Origin: Dinoroseobacter sp034111085
GTDB lineage: Bacteria; Pseudomonadota; Alphaproteobacteria; Rhodobacterales; Rhodobacteraceae
Assembly (NCBI GenBank): GCA_034111085.1
Contig: JAWUXZ010000015.1
Location: 170,197 to 234,196 of the forward strand
Direction: 5' to 3'
DNA: 64,000 nt
Each line of letters starts with the position of its first letter. The stretch's first letter is position 1. Below, piece after piece: positions 17,637 through 26,558 of the stretch. The notes under the pieces were generated by a model that did not search any database, was not told the origin of the DNA, and was given only the letters and a program-made list of their open reading frames with translations. The position numbers were made by a program, and so were the translations under genes.

Positions 17637-18677
17637 CTACATTGACGAGTTGTCAGCAATCAGCCCGCGCGCCTGTTCGATCAGCGCAGCTCCGTCGATG
17701 CCTTTGCCGTCCATATCGGCGATCCAGCGGTCGATCACAGGCTGGCTGGCATCTTTCCAGCGTGCAACTTCGGCCTCGTCGAGCGTGACGATGTTATTGC
17801 CAGCGGCCTCGGCCACGTCGCGTCCGGGCTTGTCCCATGCTTCCATCACCTCAGCTGCAAACGTCGCCAGCTTGAGGCCGGATTCCGCATCCAAGATCGC
17901 GCGCAGATCATCCGGCAACGCCTCGTAGCGGTCCTTGTTCATTACCAGCACGAAGGTCGCGGTATAGAGCGCCTCATTGCCGCCAAACTCGGTGTGGTTA
18001 CCAATCAACTCGGCAATGCGCAGGGACGGCGTGACCTCCCACGGGATCACTGTGCCGTCGATGACGCCTTTGGACAGCGCCTCGGGGATCGCGGGCACGG
18101 GCATGCCAACGGGGGTTGCACCCAGTTCGCCCAGCAAATCGTTGATCACGCGGGTTGGGCCGCGCAGGGTCTTGCCGGACATATCCTCAAGGCTGGTGAT
18201 CGCCTCCTCAGAGTGGATCACGCCGGGGCCGTGGACCCATGCGCCGAGCACTTTGACATCGGCGAACTCGCTATCCTGAAAATCGGCCTCCATCATATTC
18301 CAATAGGCTTGTGCGGTCGCAATCGGGTCGGTCATCATGAACGGCAGCTCAAACACTTCGGTCCGTGGAAAACGACCGGGGGTATAGCCGGGCAGCGTCA
18401 TGGCGATATCCACGACGCCGTCGCGCGCTTGGTCAAGCAACTCAGGCGGGCGGCCGCCCAGAGCCATGGCGTCGAAATGCTGGATCTCGATCCGGCCACC
18501 GCTGGCAGCTGAAACGGCTTCGGCCCATGGGCGCAGCACGTTTGCGGGCAGGTTCGCTTGGGGTGGCAGGAATTGGTGCAGGCGCAGGGTGACGTCTTGG
18601 GCTGTCGCCGTGCTGGCAAAGCTGGCAAGCGCGAGAGCTGAGGCGGCAAGCGTGCCGAGCAGGTTGCGTCGTTTCAT
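17637..18677 (-). CDS. TRAP transporter substrate-binding protein (DctP family)
   Basis: A 346-residue periplasmic DctP-type solute receptor with an N-terminal signal peptide (MKRRNLLGTLAASALALAS..., cleavage near TATAQ). The mature part has the usual TRAP receptor pattern, including the conserved arginine region (LRGPTRVINDLLGELGATPVGMP) near residue 170 that binds the ligand carboxylate. GGAGGAG precedes the ATG. No DctQ or DctM membrane gene is adjacent, so it is an orphan receptor here. The ligand is unknown. Confidence 0.9.
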   Translation of the reverse strand: MKRRNLLGTLAASALALASFASTATAQDVTLRLHQFLPPQANLPANVLRPWAEAVSAASGGRIEIQHFDAMALGGRPPELLDQARDGVVDIAMTLPGYTPGRFPRTEVFELPFMMTDPIATAQAYWNMMEADFQDSEFADVKVLGAWVHGPGVIHSEEAITSLEDMSGKTLRGPTRVINDLLGELGATPVGMPVPAIPEALSKGVIDGTVIPWEVTPSLRIAELIGNHTEFGGNEALYTATFVLVMNKDRYEALPDDLRAILDAESGLKLATFAAEVMEAWDKPGRDVAEAAGNNIVTLDEAEVARWKDASQPVIDRWIADMDGKGIDGAALIEQARGLIADNSSM

Positions 18678-18853
18678 AAATATCTCCTCCGGGGTTAGGT
18701 CAGCGCTGGGTTTGGCCCGGCGTCTGGATACCTCGTATGAGGATTACGCCGAATGGGCAGCCACGCAAGCGCTGTGTTTTATCCGGCTGTGTCATCCTTT
18801 TGCCAAATTTTGGCGCAAGGGTGGCAGATAGATTAGAAAATAGGAGAGCCGAA

Positions 18854-18946
18854 ATGGAGATCACCCCAAAAGACGGACCCGCGCCCGCACAACCAGCACC
18901 TCCCCAAAAGCCGCCTGTGCGGTTTGACGACTGGGCAGCGTTCTGA
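18854..18946 (+). CDS. Short hypothetical protein (30 residues)
   Basis: A 30-residue frame, MEITPKDGPAPAQ...RFDDWAAF, begins 7 bases after a strong TAGGAG ribosome-binding site and stops 21 bases before the TfoX-like gene. It is proline-rich with a hydrophobic, acidic C-terminus (RFDDWAAF). No known family is recognised. The good ribosome-binding site and codon choice support translation; the length makes it uncertain. Confidence 0.45.
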   Translation: MEITPKDGPAPAQPAPPQKPPVRFDDWAAF

Positions 18947-18967
18947 CGACGCGCTAAGCTGTGGGCC

Positions 18968-19300
18968 ATGTCCGCAGATGATAGCATAACCACGATCCGC
19001 AACCTTGGCCCCGCGATGGCAGAGGCCTTTGCAGGCGTTGGCATCATCTCGGCTGCTAGTTTGCGCGAAATGGGTGCAGATGCGGGATATCAGCAATTGC
19101 TGAACGCAGGCCACCGCGCGCATTTCATTGCCTATTATGCGCTGGTGATGGGGCTGCAAGGGCGGCCTTGGAACGACGCCAAGGGGGCTGAGAAGGACGC
19201 GCTACGTGTGCGATTTGATGCGCTGAAATCAGGAATTCAAACGGGCCAGACTGCGCTGGACCGGGCTTTGGCCGAAATCGGAGTTGTGGCGAAGCGCTAG
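18968..19300 (+). CDS. TfoX C-terminal domain protein
   Basis: A 110-residue protein consisting mainly of a TfoX/Sxy C-terminal domain. The conserved core is IRNLGPAMAEAFAGVGI, a helix-hairpin-helix-like element, followed by an alpha-helical tail with WNDAKGAEKDAL. The TfoX N-terminal domain is absent. Stand-alone forms of this domain are common in alphaproteobacteria; their function is unknown and no competence role should be assumed. A hairpin at 19366-19391 may terminate it. Confidence 0.82.
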   Translation: MSADDSITTIRNLGPAMAEAFAGVGIISAASLREMGADAGYQQLLNAGHRAHFIAYYALVMGLQGRPWNDAKGAEKDALRVRFDALKSGIQTGQTALDRALAEIGVVAKR

Positions 19301-19365
19301 CCCATCTGCGTTCGTCATAAAGTACTTAGGGCCGCGTTTTCAGCCAAGACCTCTTACGAACGAAA

Positions 19366-19391
19366 AAAGCCGCCCCGATTGGAGCGGCTTT
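19366..19391 (-). terminator. Intrinsic terminator of ndk, possibly bidirectional
   Basis: The stem AAAGCCGC/GCGGCTTT with a 10-base loop is followed on the minus strand by six T residues, downstream of ndk. On the plus strand a T-rich run follows a few bases later, so it may also end the TfoX-domain transcript. Confidence 0.8.
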
Positions 19392-19416
19392 GTGTTTTTT
19401 CTGCAAGCTCGGCAGC

Positions 19417-19839
19417 TTAGCCAACCAGCTCAAGACCCGAAAAGAAAAATGCGATCTCTTCTGCTGCGGTCTCTGGCGCGTCGGACCCGTGCACGGAGTT
19501 CTCGCCGATCGACAGGGCAAACTCTTTGCGGATGGTGCCGTCTGCGGCCTCGGCTGGGTTCGTGGCACCCATAACTTCGCGGTTCTTTGCAATCGCGTCT
19601 TCGCCTTCCAGAACCTGAACAACAATCGGCTCAGAGATCATGAAGTCGCACAATTCACCAAAGAACGGACGCTCGGAATGCACACCGTAGAAGCTTTGCG
19701 CTTGGGCAAGGGTCATGTGGATGCGCTTGGAAGCGACAACACGCAGGCCGGCCTCTTCAAACTTAGCAACGATCTTGCCGGTGAGGTTACGCTTGGTGGC
19801 GTCGGGTTTCATGATCGAAAAGGTGCGCTGCATGGCCAT
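19417..19839 (-). CDS. ndk: Nucleoside diphosphate kinase
   Basis: Ndk transfers the gamma phosphate between nucleoside di- and triphosphates. The 140-residue product (MAMQRTFSIMKPDATKRN...) has the family length, the phosphate-binding residues of the KPDA region, and the active-site histidine in NSVHGSDAPETA near residue 117. The frame is open further upstream, but the 140-residue form starting at ATG 19839 matches the family. It is transcribed alone, with a hairpin terminator downstream. Confidence 0.96.
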   Translation of the reverse strand: MAMQRTFSIMKPDATKRNLTGKIVAKFEEAGLRVVASKRIHMTLAQAQSFYGVHSERPFFGELCDFMISEPIVVQVLEGEDAIAKNREVMGATNPAEAADGTIRKEFALSIGENSVHGSDAPETAAEEIAFFFSGLELVG

Positions 19840-19910
19840 GGGGTTCGTCTCGCAATTTGGGGTTTGTTTTCTCGCGCCGCCTAACATGGGCGGGAGCCCT
19901 TGAAAAGCGG

Positions 19911-21107
19911 TCAATCCTGCGCGGTTTGTGCGGCGGCACTTCGCGCAGCCACAACCGCGAAGCCGAGTGCTACCACGGACGCCACAATCATCAAAGACAA
20001 CAGCCGCAACGGCGTCGCCCCTGCCCCAATCCAGATCAGCGTAACGCTTGCAAACACCGCCCCCCCAAACAGCTGCAACGCCCCCGACAGACCCGCCGCA
20101 CTGCCCGCTAAATCGGGCCGCACCGAGATCATGCCGGCATTGGTGTTGGCAATCGTCAAGCCATTGCCAAAGCCCACGAACATCGTTGCCCCGAACAGCA
20201 ACAGCGGATGCGACAGCCCTGCCAGAAACAGCGCAGCCCCACAGCAAAGCCCGATCAGCGCCACCACACGGCCCGTTAAGATCAGACGCGTTAGCCCAAC
20301 GCGCGGGGCCATGCGCGAGGTCACAGCTGACCCAACCATAAAGCCCGCAGTGATGGAGCCAAGGCCAACACCGACCCAAGCGCTCGACAACCCGAAGACC
20401 GCAAGGGCCACGAACGGCGCGCCGGTCAGGAAGATATAGAAGGTTGCGATCGAGAAAGTTGTGCACAACGCATAGGCCCAGAATAGCCCAGATCCCAGAA
20501 GTTCGGCGTAGGCCTGCGCATGCTCGCTTGGGGTGCGTCTTGCCTTGACCAGCGTCTCGCCCCAGTCGAACCACGTCAACGCAAGCGCCGCTGCCCCCAG
20601 AACGGAATAGAGCGCAAAGATCGCGCGCCATCCGACGAAGGTCTCAAGAATACCGCCCACCGAAGGACCAATCATCGGCGCAATCGCCATCGCGGCGGCG
20701 ACGATGCCCATTTTGCTGGCCGCCTCTTTGGTGGAATATATATCGCGCAGCGTCGCCAAGCCGATGATGCTGCCAGCGAGAACCACGGCTTGCAGCAGTC
20801 GGCAAATCAGAAATACCGTGAAATCCGTGGCCACAAACGTGCCAAGTGACGCAACCACATAAAGCCCCATCGACACCAGCATCACCGGGCGACGCCCAAT
20901 ACGGTCCGAAATCGGCCCGAGGATCAGTTGCAGCACCCCTGCGGCAATCATGTAGGCCGATACCGCAAGACCCATCCGGGCCTCGCTGACCCCAAACGCG
21001 CGCGCCATTGCTGGCAGCGCCGGCAGAAACATATTCAGCGTCAACACCACAAGCGCCACGAGCAAGATCATGGAGCCCAGATGCGGGGGCGTGGTCGCGG
21101 CTTTCAT
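19911..21107 (-). CDS. Bcr/CflA-type multidrug efflux MFS transporter
   Basis: A 398-residue major facilitator protein with 12 predicted membrane segments. It has the Bcr/CflA pattern MFLPALPAMARAFGVSE after helix 1, LGPISDRIGRRPVML between helices 2 and 3, and the helix 5 motif GPSVGGILE. ATG 21107 (MKAATTPPHLG) is preferred, with an AAGG ribosome-binding site, over a longer upstream frame that lacks membrane-protein character. The substrate is unknown; drug export is a family inference. Confidence 0.88.
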   Translation of the reverse strand: MKAATTPPHLGSMILLVALVVLTLNMFLPALPAMARAFGVSEARMGLAVSAYMIAAGVLQLILGPISDRIGRRPVMLVSMGLYVVASLGTFVATDFTVFLICRLLQAVVLAGSIIGLATLRDIYSTKEAASKMGIVAAAMAIAPMIGPSVGGILETFVGWRAIFALYSVLGAAALALTWFDWGETLVKARRTPSEHAQAYAELLGSGLFWAYALCTTFSIATFYIFLTGAPFVALAVFGLSSAWVGVGLGSITAGFMVGSAVTSRMAPRVGLTRLILTGRVVALIGLCCGAALFLAGLSHPLLLFGATMFVGFGNGLTIANTNAGMISVRPDLAGSAAGLSGALQLFGGAVFASVTLIWIGAGATPLRLLSLMIVASVVALGFAVVAARSAAAQTAQD

Positions 21108-21367
21108 TGGGGGCCTTCTGAGCGGTGGTCTGGCGTCCGAGTTAGCATGAGGCCTAAGGGTTGAGAAGCAGTATGCGGGCCCGCACGGTCTGGCCCATTG
21201 CAGGCGCGCCCCAAGGACGGCAACACCAAATTCCGCTGTCATATTGTGCCAAGCCGAGGTTGTTCCAAGCGCCGCCGAACCCGCCACCCTCGAACCTTGT
21301 TTGTTTTAACGCTGCGTGCGCCCTCACGCCCATTGACGCTGCGCACCCCACCTGCCACATCGCGCCC

Positions 21368-23245
21368 ATGCTGCGTATATCTGACATCTCATATTCCGTC
21401 GAAGGCCGTCCTTTGTTTGAAGGCGCGTCTTGCAATATTCCCAACGGCCATAAGGTCGGCATTGTGGGGCGCAATGGCGCGGGTAAAACCACGTTGTTCC
21501 GGCTAATCCGGGGCGAGATTGGCCTCGATGGTGGCGCGATCACCCTGCCTGAGCGCGCCAAGATCGGCGGCGTGGCTCAAGAGGTGCCGTCATCTGAGAC
21601 CTCGCTGCTGGACACCGTACTTGAGGCCCATACCGAGCGCGCCTCTTTGATGGCAGAAGCCGAAACCGCAACCGACCCTACGCGTATTGCCGAAGTGCAA
21701 GTGCGTCTCGCCGATATCGACGCGTGGTCAGCTGAGGCGCGTGCGGCCACAATCTTGACCGGACTTGGCTTTCCCCATCAGCAGCACTCCATGCCGTGCT
21801 CGGATTTCTCGGGCGGCTGGCGGATGCGTGTGGCTTTGGCTGGCGTGCTATTTGCGCAACCGGACCTGCTGCTGCTGGACGAGCCGACGAACTACCTCGA
21901 CCTTGAAGGCGCGCTTTGGCTTGAGGCCTATCTGGTGCGCTACCCCCATACAGTGATGATCATCAGCCACGACCGTGGGCTATTGAACCGCTCGGTCGGT
22001 GCAATCTTGCATCTGGACGAGCGCAAGCTGACGCTCTGGCAGGGCCCCTACGATCAGTTTGCGCGCCAACGCGCCGAGCAACGCGCTGTCATAGTGGCCG
22101 CGGCCAAGAAGGTCGATTTGCAACGGGCCCATTTGCAGGGCTTTGTAGACCGCTTCAAGGCGAAGGCGTCCAAGGCAAAACAGGCGCAAAGCCGAGTGAA
22201 GATGCTCGAAAAGCTAACGCCAATTACGCCGCCTGAGGAAGCCGCCAAGCAGGTGTTTTCATTCCCCGAGCCCGAGGAGTTGTCGCCGCCAATCGTGGCA
22301 CTCGACAATGCCTCCGTGGGATATGACGGAAACGCAGTTCTGTCGAAGCTGAACCTGCGAATTGACCAAGACGACCGCATCGCGCTGCTGGGCCGCAATG
22401 GCGAGGGTAAATCCACCCTGTCGAAATTGCTGGCAGGTAAGTTATTCACGATTGACGGCAAAATGGCGTCGTCATCCAAGCTGCGCATCGGCTATTTCGC
22501 CCAACATCAAGTCGACGAGTTATTCATCGACGAAACCCCGTTGCAGCATATCCGTCGTCTACGCCCGCTTGAGACCCCTGCCCGGCTGCGCGCCCGGCTT
22601 GCGGGCTTTGGCTTGTTGGCTGATCAGGCTGAGACAGTTGTGGGCAAGCTATCGGGTGGCCAAAAGGCGCGCCTGTCGCTGCTGCTGGCCACGATCGATG
22701 CGCCGCATATGCTGATCCTCGACGAGCCGACAAACCACCTCGACATCCAATCCCGCGAGGCATTGGTCCAGGCGCTGACCACCTATTCGGGTGCCGTGAT
22801 CCTTGTCAGCCACGACATGCACTTGCTGGGACTTGTCGCAGACCGTTTGTGGTTGGTCCAAAACGGACGCGTGACGCCCTACGAGGAAGATCTGGAGGCG
22901 TACCGAAAAATGCTTCTGGCCCCTCGCGAAGAAGGCGGCGCGCCATCAAAGGGCAAGATCAGGTCCAAGCCCGTGGTGGCTGCCAAACCAAAACTATCGC
23001 GCGATGATCTGATGGCGCTGCGCTCTGAGTTACGCAAATCTGAGGCGCGCGTCGCCAAAATCGAAGAAATGCGCGACAAGCTGGCCGCGAAACTTGCCTC
23101 GCCAGATATGTACGAGGCGGCCAATTCCGGGCAGTTGTCGATTTATAACCGCAAATACGCCGAGATCATGGAAGGCCTCGAGCGCGCCGAGGCGATGTGG
23201 TTGGCCGCTCAAGTCAAGCTGGATGCTGCGACAGGTCGCGGCTGA
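21368..23245 (+). CDS. ABC-F family ATP-binding protein
   Basis: A 625-residue soluble protein with two ABC ATPase domains and no membrane domain, as in ABC-F proteins that act at the ribosome. Domain 1 has GRNGAGKTTL and LLLLDEPTNYLDL; domain 2 has GRNGEGKSTL, LSGGQKARLSL and LILDEPTNHLDI. A linker of charged helices lies near residues 240-290, and a basic helical tail runs from about 540. The start at 21368 (MLRISDISYSV) fits family starts. The stop overlaps the marC start by one base. The exact subfamily (Uup- or YheS-like) is not settled. Confidence 0.92.
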   Translation: MLRISDISYSVEGRPLFEGASCNIPNGHKVGIVGRNGAGKTTLFRLIRGEIGLDGGAITLPERAKIGGVAQEVPSSETSLLDTVLEAHTERASLMAEAETATDPTRIAEVQVRLADIDAWSAEARAATILTGLGFPHQQHSMPCSDFSGGWRMRVALAGVLFAQPDLLLLDEPTNYLDLEGALWLEAYLVRYPHTVMIISHDRGLLNRSVGAILHLDERKLTLWQGPYDQFARQRAEQRAVIVAAAKKVDLQRAHLQGFVDRFKAKASKAKQAQSRVKMLEKLTPITPPEEAAKQVFSFPEPEELSPPIVALDNASVGYDGNAVLSKLNLRIDQDDRIALLGRNGEGKSTLSKLLAGKLFTIDGKMASSSKLRIGYFAQHQVDELFIDETPLQHIRRLRPLETPARLRARLAGFGLLADQAETVVGKLSGGQKARLSLLLATIDAPHMLILDEPTNHLDIQSREALVQALTTYSGAVILVSHDMHLLGLVADRLWLVQNGRVTPYEEDLEAYRKMLLAPREEGGAPSKGKIRSKPVVAAKPKLSRDDLMALRSELRKSEARVAKIEEMRDKLAAKLASPDMYEAANSGQLSIYNRKYAEIMEGLERAEAMWLAAQVKLDAATGRG

Positions 23246-23868
23246 TGATACCGGAAACCGCCTTTCTGATAACAGCCTTTGTGACCCTGTTTGTTGTGAT
23301 CGATCCGGTTGGTCTCGCACCTTTGTTCGCGGCTTTGACCAAAGGCATGGATGCGCGCAAGCGCCGGTCGGTTGCGATGCGGGCAATCGCGGTGAGTTTC
23401 TTCTTGCTGACCTTGTTCGGTGTCGTCGGCGAAGGGCTACTGAACTTTATCGGCATCTCCATGGCCGCGTTTCAGATTGCGGGTGGGCTTTTGTTGTTCC
23501 TGACAGCGCTCGACATGCTGTTTGAACGCCGCACCCAACGCCGTGAGGAAAAGGTCGAAGAGTTGCCCGATCCATCCGTCTTCCCTTTGGCAACTCCGTT
23601 GATTGCGGGTCCGGGCGCGCTGGCCACTATAATTCTGCTAACCGGACAATTCCCGGGCGACTGGGTCGGGATCGCCGCGATCCATGGCGTAATGGCCGTG
23701 GTTTTGGGCTTCGTGATGATCCTGTTCTCAGGCGCCGGGCTGCTGGAACGTGCCCTAGGCCAAACCGGTATCAACGTGGTCAGCCGCCTTCTGGGGATGC
23801 TGCTGGCAGCACTTTCGGTGCAATTTGTGCTCGATGGGTTGGGCGATTGGGGCGTTCTGACGCTCTGA
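23245..23868 (+). CDS. MarC family integral membrane protein
   Basis: A 207-residue MarC/UPF0056 membrane protein with six predicted helices and the signatures VIDPVGLAPLFAALT near residue 20 and ATPLIAGPGALATIILL in the middle. Function in the family is unknown; an early link to multiple antibiotic resistance was not upheld. It starts on the last base of the ABC-F stop (TGATG), so the two genes are translationally coupled. Confidence 0.9.
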   Translation: MIPETAFLITAFVTLFVVIDPVGLAPLFAALTKGMDARKRRSVAMRAIAVSFFLLTLFGVVGEGLLNFIGISMAAFQIAGGLLLFLTALDMLFERRTQRREEKVEELPDPSVFPLATPLIAGPGALATIILLTGQFPGDWVGIAAIHGVMAVVLGFVMILFSGAGLLERALGQTGINVVSRLLGMLLAALSVQFVLDGLGDWGVLTL

Positions 23869-23926
23869 CACCTCGTTATCTCGCGCGAGGGCCCCTATGT
23901 TTAGGGCAGGTTAGCGAGGATATGCC

Positions 23927-24508
23927 ATGAGCAGCGATCAATACATGCAGGTCGGCTATCTGGTGGTGTTCGGCATCGTCTTGAGCAGCTACCTCTATGT
24001 TAAAGGGCGCGGACGCGTGCGCGAGATGCTGCGCCATGCCGCCAGTTGGGTGCTGATTTTCGTGTGCGCCCTGATCGGTGCGGGTCTTTGGGTCGATGCG
24101 CGCGACACCGGGCGCCCTCAGCATTCCGTCTTTGCCGAAGAAGGCCGGATCGAGGTGCCCCGCGGTCGCGACGGCCATTACCACCTGACATTGCAGATCA
24201 ACGGGGTGTCCGTGCCCATGGTCGTCGATACCGGGGCCAGCGATCTGGTGCTCAGCCGGGCCGATGCCGAACGGATTGGACTGAATGATGCGGATCTGGT
24301 TTTTGCGGGTCGCGCCAATACGGCCAATGGGCCAGTGACAACAGCACATGTGCGGCTGGATCAGGTGCGTCTCGGCGGGATCGAGGACCAGTTCGTGCCC
24401 GCAATTGTGAATGGCGGCGAGATGCAGAAGTCGTTGTTGGGGATGAGCTACTTAAGCAGGTTCTCAAGGATTGAGATTGCGGAGAACCGTTTGATTTTGG
24501 TGCGGTAG
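23927..24508 (+). CDS. Retropepsin-like aspartic protease, TIGR02281 family
   Basis: A 193-residue protein with two N-terminal membrane segments (about residues 8-25 and 38-55) and a C-terminal single-lobe aspartic protease domain with the active-site triad VVDTGASDLVLS near residue 100. Such proteins form dimers to complete the active site and are common in alphaproteobacteria; the substrate is unknown. GCGAGGA precedes the ATG. The orientation of the protease domain cannot be fixed by eye. Confidence 0.88.
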   Translation: MSSDQYMQVGYLVVFGIVLSSYLYVKGRGRVREMLRHAASWVLIFVCALIGAGLWVDARDTGRPQHSVFAEEGRIEVPRGRDGHYHLTLQINGVSVPMVVDTGASDLVLSRADAERIGLNDADLVFAGRANTANGPVTTAHVRLDQVRLGGIEDQFVPAIVNGGEMQKSLLGMSYLSRFSRIEIAENRLILVR

Positions 24509-24608
24509 GAAAGATTGCGAGCGGCACTGGCGCGACCGGAAGTCTATGAAGTGATTGAGGTTGTGCGGGTGCGCCCTTGAGGGGCATCACCAATCCCGCT
24601 TTCTGCAC

Positions 24609-24628
24609 CGGCGCAATCACTTGCGCCG
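24609..24628. terminator. Perfect hairpin between convergent genes
   Basis: CGGCGCAA-TCAC-TTGCGCCG is a perfect 8-base-pair stem with a 4-base loop in the 169-base gap between the protease gene and the convergent yqeY gene. It lacks a T-tract; a terminator role is inferred from position. Confidence 0.4.
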
Positions 24629-24677
24629 ATACCAAACCTCTAGCAGCCGCATTCCTAAAAAGTCGTGAACGCCGGGC

Positions 24678-25136
24678 CTAGCCCAACAAGTCTTTCACCA
24701 TCGGCCCAACGCGTCCGAAATCCATCTGGCCGGTATACTTCGACTTCAGGGTTCCAATCACCTTGCCCATATCGCGGATAGAGTTCGCGTCCGTCTCAGC
24801 AATCGTATTGGAGATCGCTTTCGCAACCTCCGCGTCGCTCAGCTGTCGCGGCAAGAACCCTTCGATTACAGAGATTTCCACAATCTCGCGCTCGGCCAAC
24901 TCTAGCCGACCACCCTCTTCATAGGCGCGCGCACTCTCTTGGCGTTGCTTGACCATCTTGCCCAGAATCGCCAGCACATCGGCGTCGCTGGCCCCGTCTG
25001 GCAGGCCCTCACCTCGCATTGAGATGTCGCGGTCCTTTATGGCCGCACTGATAAGCCGAAGCGTCGACAGCCGCGCGCTGTCTCTGGCTTTCATAGCTAC
25101 TTTCAGGGAGTCGGTGATCTTAGTGCGCAAGCCCAT
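24678..25136 (-). CDS. GatB/YqeY domain protein
   Basis: A 152-residue YqeY-like protein, related to the tail domain of GatB but without amidotransferase catalytic domains. The first residues (MGLRTKITDSLKVAMKARD) and the later EIVEISVIEGFLPRQLSD segment are typical. ATG 25136 gives the family length; a longer frame upstream would enter the carA promoter. It is divergent from carA, an arrangement common in Rhodobacteraceae. The function in tRNA metabolism is only suggested by the domain. Confidence 0.9.
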   Translation of the reverse strand: MGLRTKITDSLKVAMKARDSARLSTLRLISAAIKDRDISMRGEGLPDGASDADVLAILGKMVKQRQESARAYEEGGRLELAEREIVEISVIEGFLPRQLSDAEVAKAISNTIAETDANSIRDMGKVIGTLKSKYTGQMDFGRVGPMVKDLLG

Positions 25137-25318
25137 GGCAGTGGTCCCGATTGTTGATCCAGAGCCACGCAACCTAATCATGCTGCACTGCAAAGACAAC
25201 CTCCGCTGAATAACGCTAAGTCATTGATATTTATACGTTCTACATTTTTGCCTCAACCTTGACCCCGGTACCACCCCTGCGTAGTGTGCCAGCGTTTGCC
25301 CGATAGGAGACGTAGCCC

Positions 25319-26479
25319 ATGACCACCCCGCAGGATCGACCCACTGCCTGTCTTGTCTTGGCCGATGGTACTGTTTTTTATGGCAAAGGCTTTGGTGCAA
25401 CGGGCACCACACAGGCCGAATTGTGCTTCAACACTGCCATGACGGGCTATCAGGAAATCATGACTGACCCGTCCTATGCGGGCCAGATCGTGACGTTTAC
25501 GTTCCCCCATATCGGCAACACCGGCATCACCCTTGAGGATGACGAGTCCGCTGATCCGGTTGCCGCTGGCATGGTCGTGAAATGGGATCCGACGACACCT
25601 TCAAATTGGCGCGCGACGGGCGATCTGCAAAGCTGGCTGGCGAACCGCGGGCGCATTGGCGTCGGCGGCATCGACACCCGTCGTCTGACCCGCGCGATCC
25701 GTCAGCAAGGTGCACCGCATGCGGCACTCGCCCATGACCCGGACGGCAATTTTGATCTTGAGGCGCTGGTGGCTTGCGCACGGAATTTCGCCGGGCTTGA
25801 GGGCCTCGATCTCGCCAAAGACGTCACCTGCGCACAGTCCTACACTTGGAACGAGATGCGTTGGGCTTGGCCCGAAGGCTACGCTCCACGCGCCACGCCG
25901 GGCCGAAAAGTTGTCGCCATTGACTACGGCGCAAAGCGCAACATTCTGCGGTGTCTTGCGTCGGCCGGTTGTGATGTGACCGTTTTGCCTGCAAGTGCTA
26001 CAGCCGAGCAAGTCTTCAGCCACAACCCAGAAGGCGTGTTTTTGTCCAATGGACCCGGTGATCCGGCGGCAACGGGGGCTTACGCGGTGCCAATGATCCG
26101 CGACATCCTCGACAAGTCCGATTTGCCTGTGTTTGGTATTTGCCTCGGCCATCAGATGCTCGCGCTCGCGCTCGGGGCGAAAACGGTCAAGATGAACCAC
26201 GGCCATCACGGGGCCAACCACCCCGTCAAGGATCTGGAGACTGGCAAGGTCGAGATTACCTCAATGAACCACGGCTTTACCGTCGACAGCCAGAGCTTGC
26301 CCAAAGGCGTCAAGGAAACCCACGTGTCGCTCTTTGACGGGTCGAACTGCGGGATCCGCATGCAAGATCGTCCGGTCTTTAGTGTGCAATACCACCCTGA
26401 GGCCTCGCCCGGTCCGCAAGACAGCTATTACCTGTTTGAGCGGTTTGTGGCTGCAATAGACGCGCGGGTTCCGGCCTGA
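25319..26479 (+). CDS. carA: Carbamoyl-phosphate synthase small subunit
   Basis: CarA hydrolyses glutamine and supplies ammonia to CarB for arginine and pyrimidine synthesis. The 386-residue protein has the N-terminal CPSase small-chain domain (LVLADGTVFYGKGFGA) and a C-terminal class I amidotransferase with the nucleophile in GICLGHQM and a histidine in YHPEASPGP. GATAGGAG precedes the ATG. carB is not in the window. Confidence 0.96.
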   Translation: MTTPQDRPTACLVLADGTVFYGKGFGATGTTQAELCFNTAMTGYQEIMTDPSYAGQIVTFTFPHIGNTGITLEDDESADPVAAGMVVKWDPTTPSNWRATGDLQSWLANRGRIGVGGIDTRRLTRAIRQQGAPHAALAHDPDGNFDLEALVACARNFAGLEGLDLAKDVTCAQSYTWNEMRWAWPEGYAPRATPGRKVVAIDYGAKRNILRCLASAGCDVTVLPASATAEQVFSHNPEGVFLSNGPGDPAATGAYAVPMIRDILDKSDLPVFGICLGHQMLALALGAKTVKMNHGHHGANHPVKDLETGKVEITSMNHGFTVDSQSLPKGVKETHVSLFDGSNCGIRMQDRPVFSVQYHPEASPGPQDSYYLFERFVAAIDARVPA

Positions 26480-26558
26480 TCCAGCTTAGTTAACGGCTTG
26501 TTAAGCTTATAGCGGCAGACCTGAGGGCGACCCAATCGCCCAAGATGATCCACCACAG

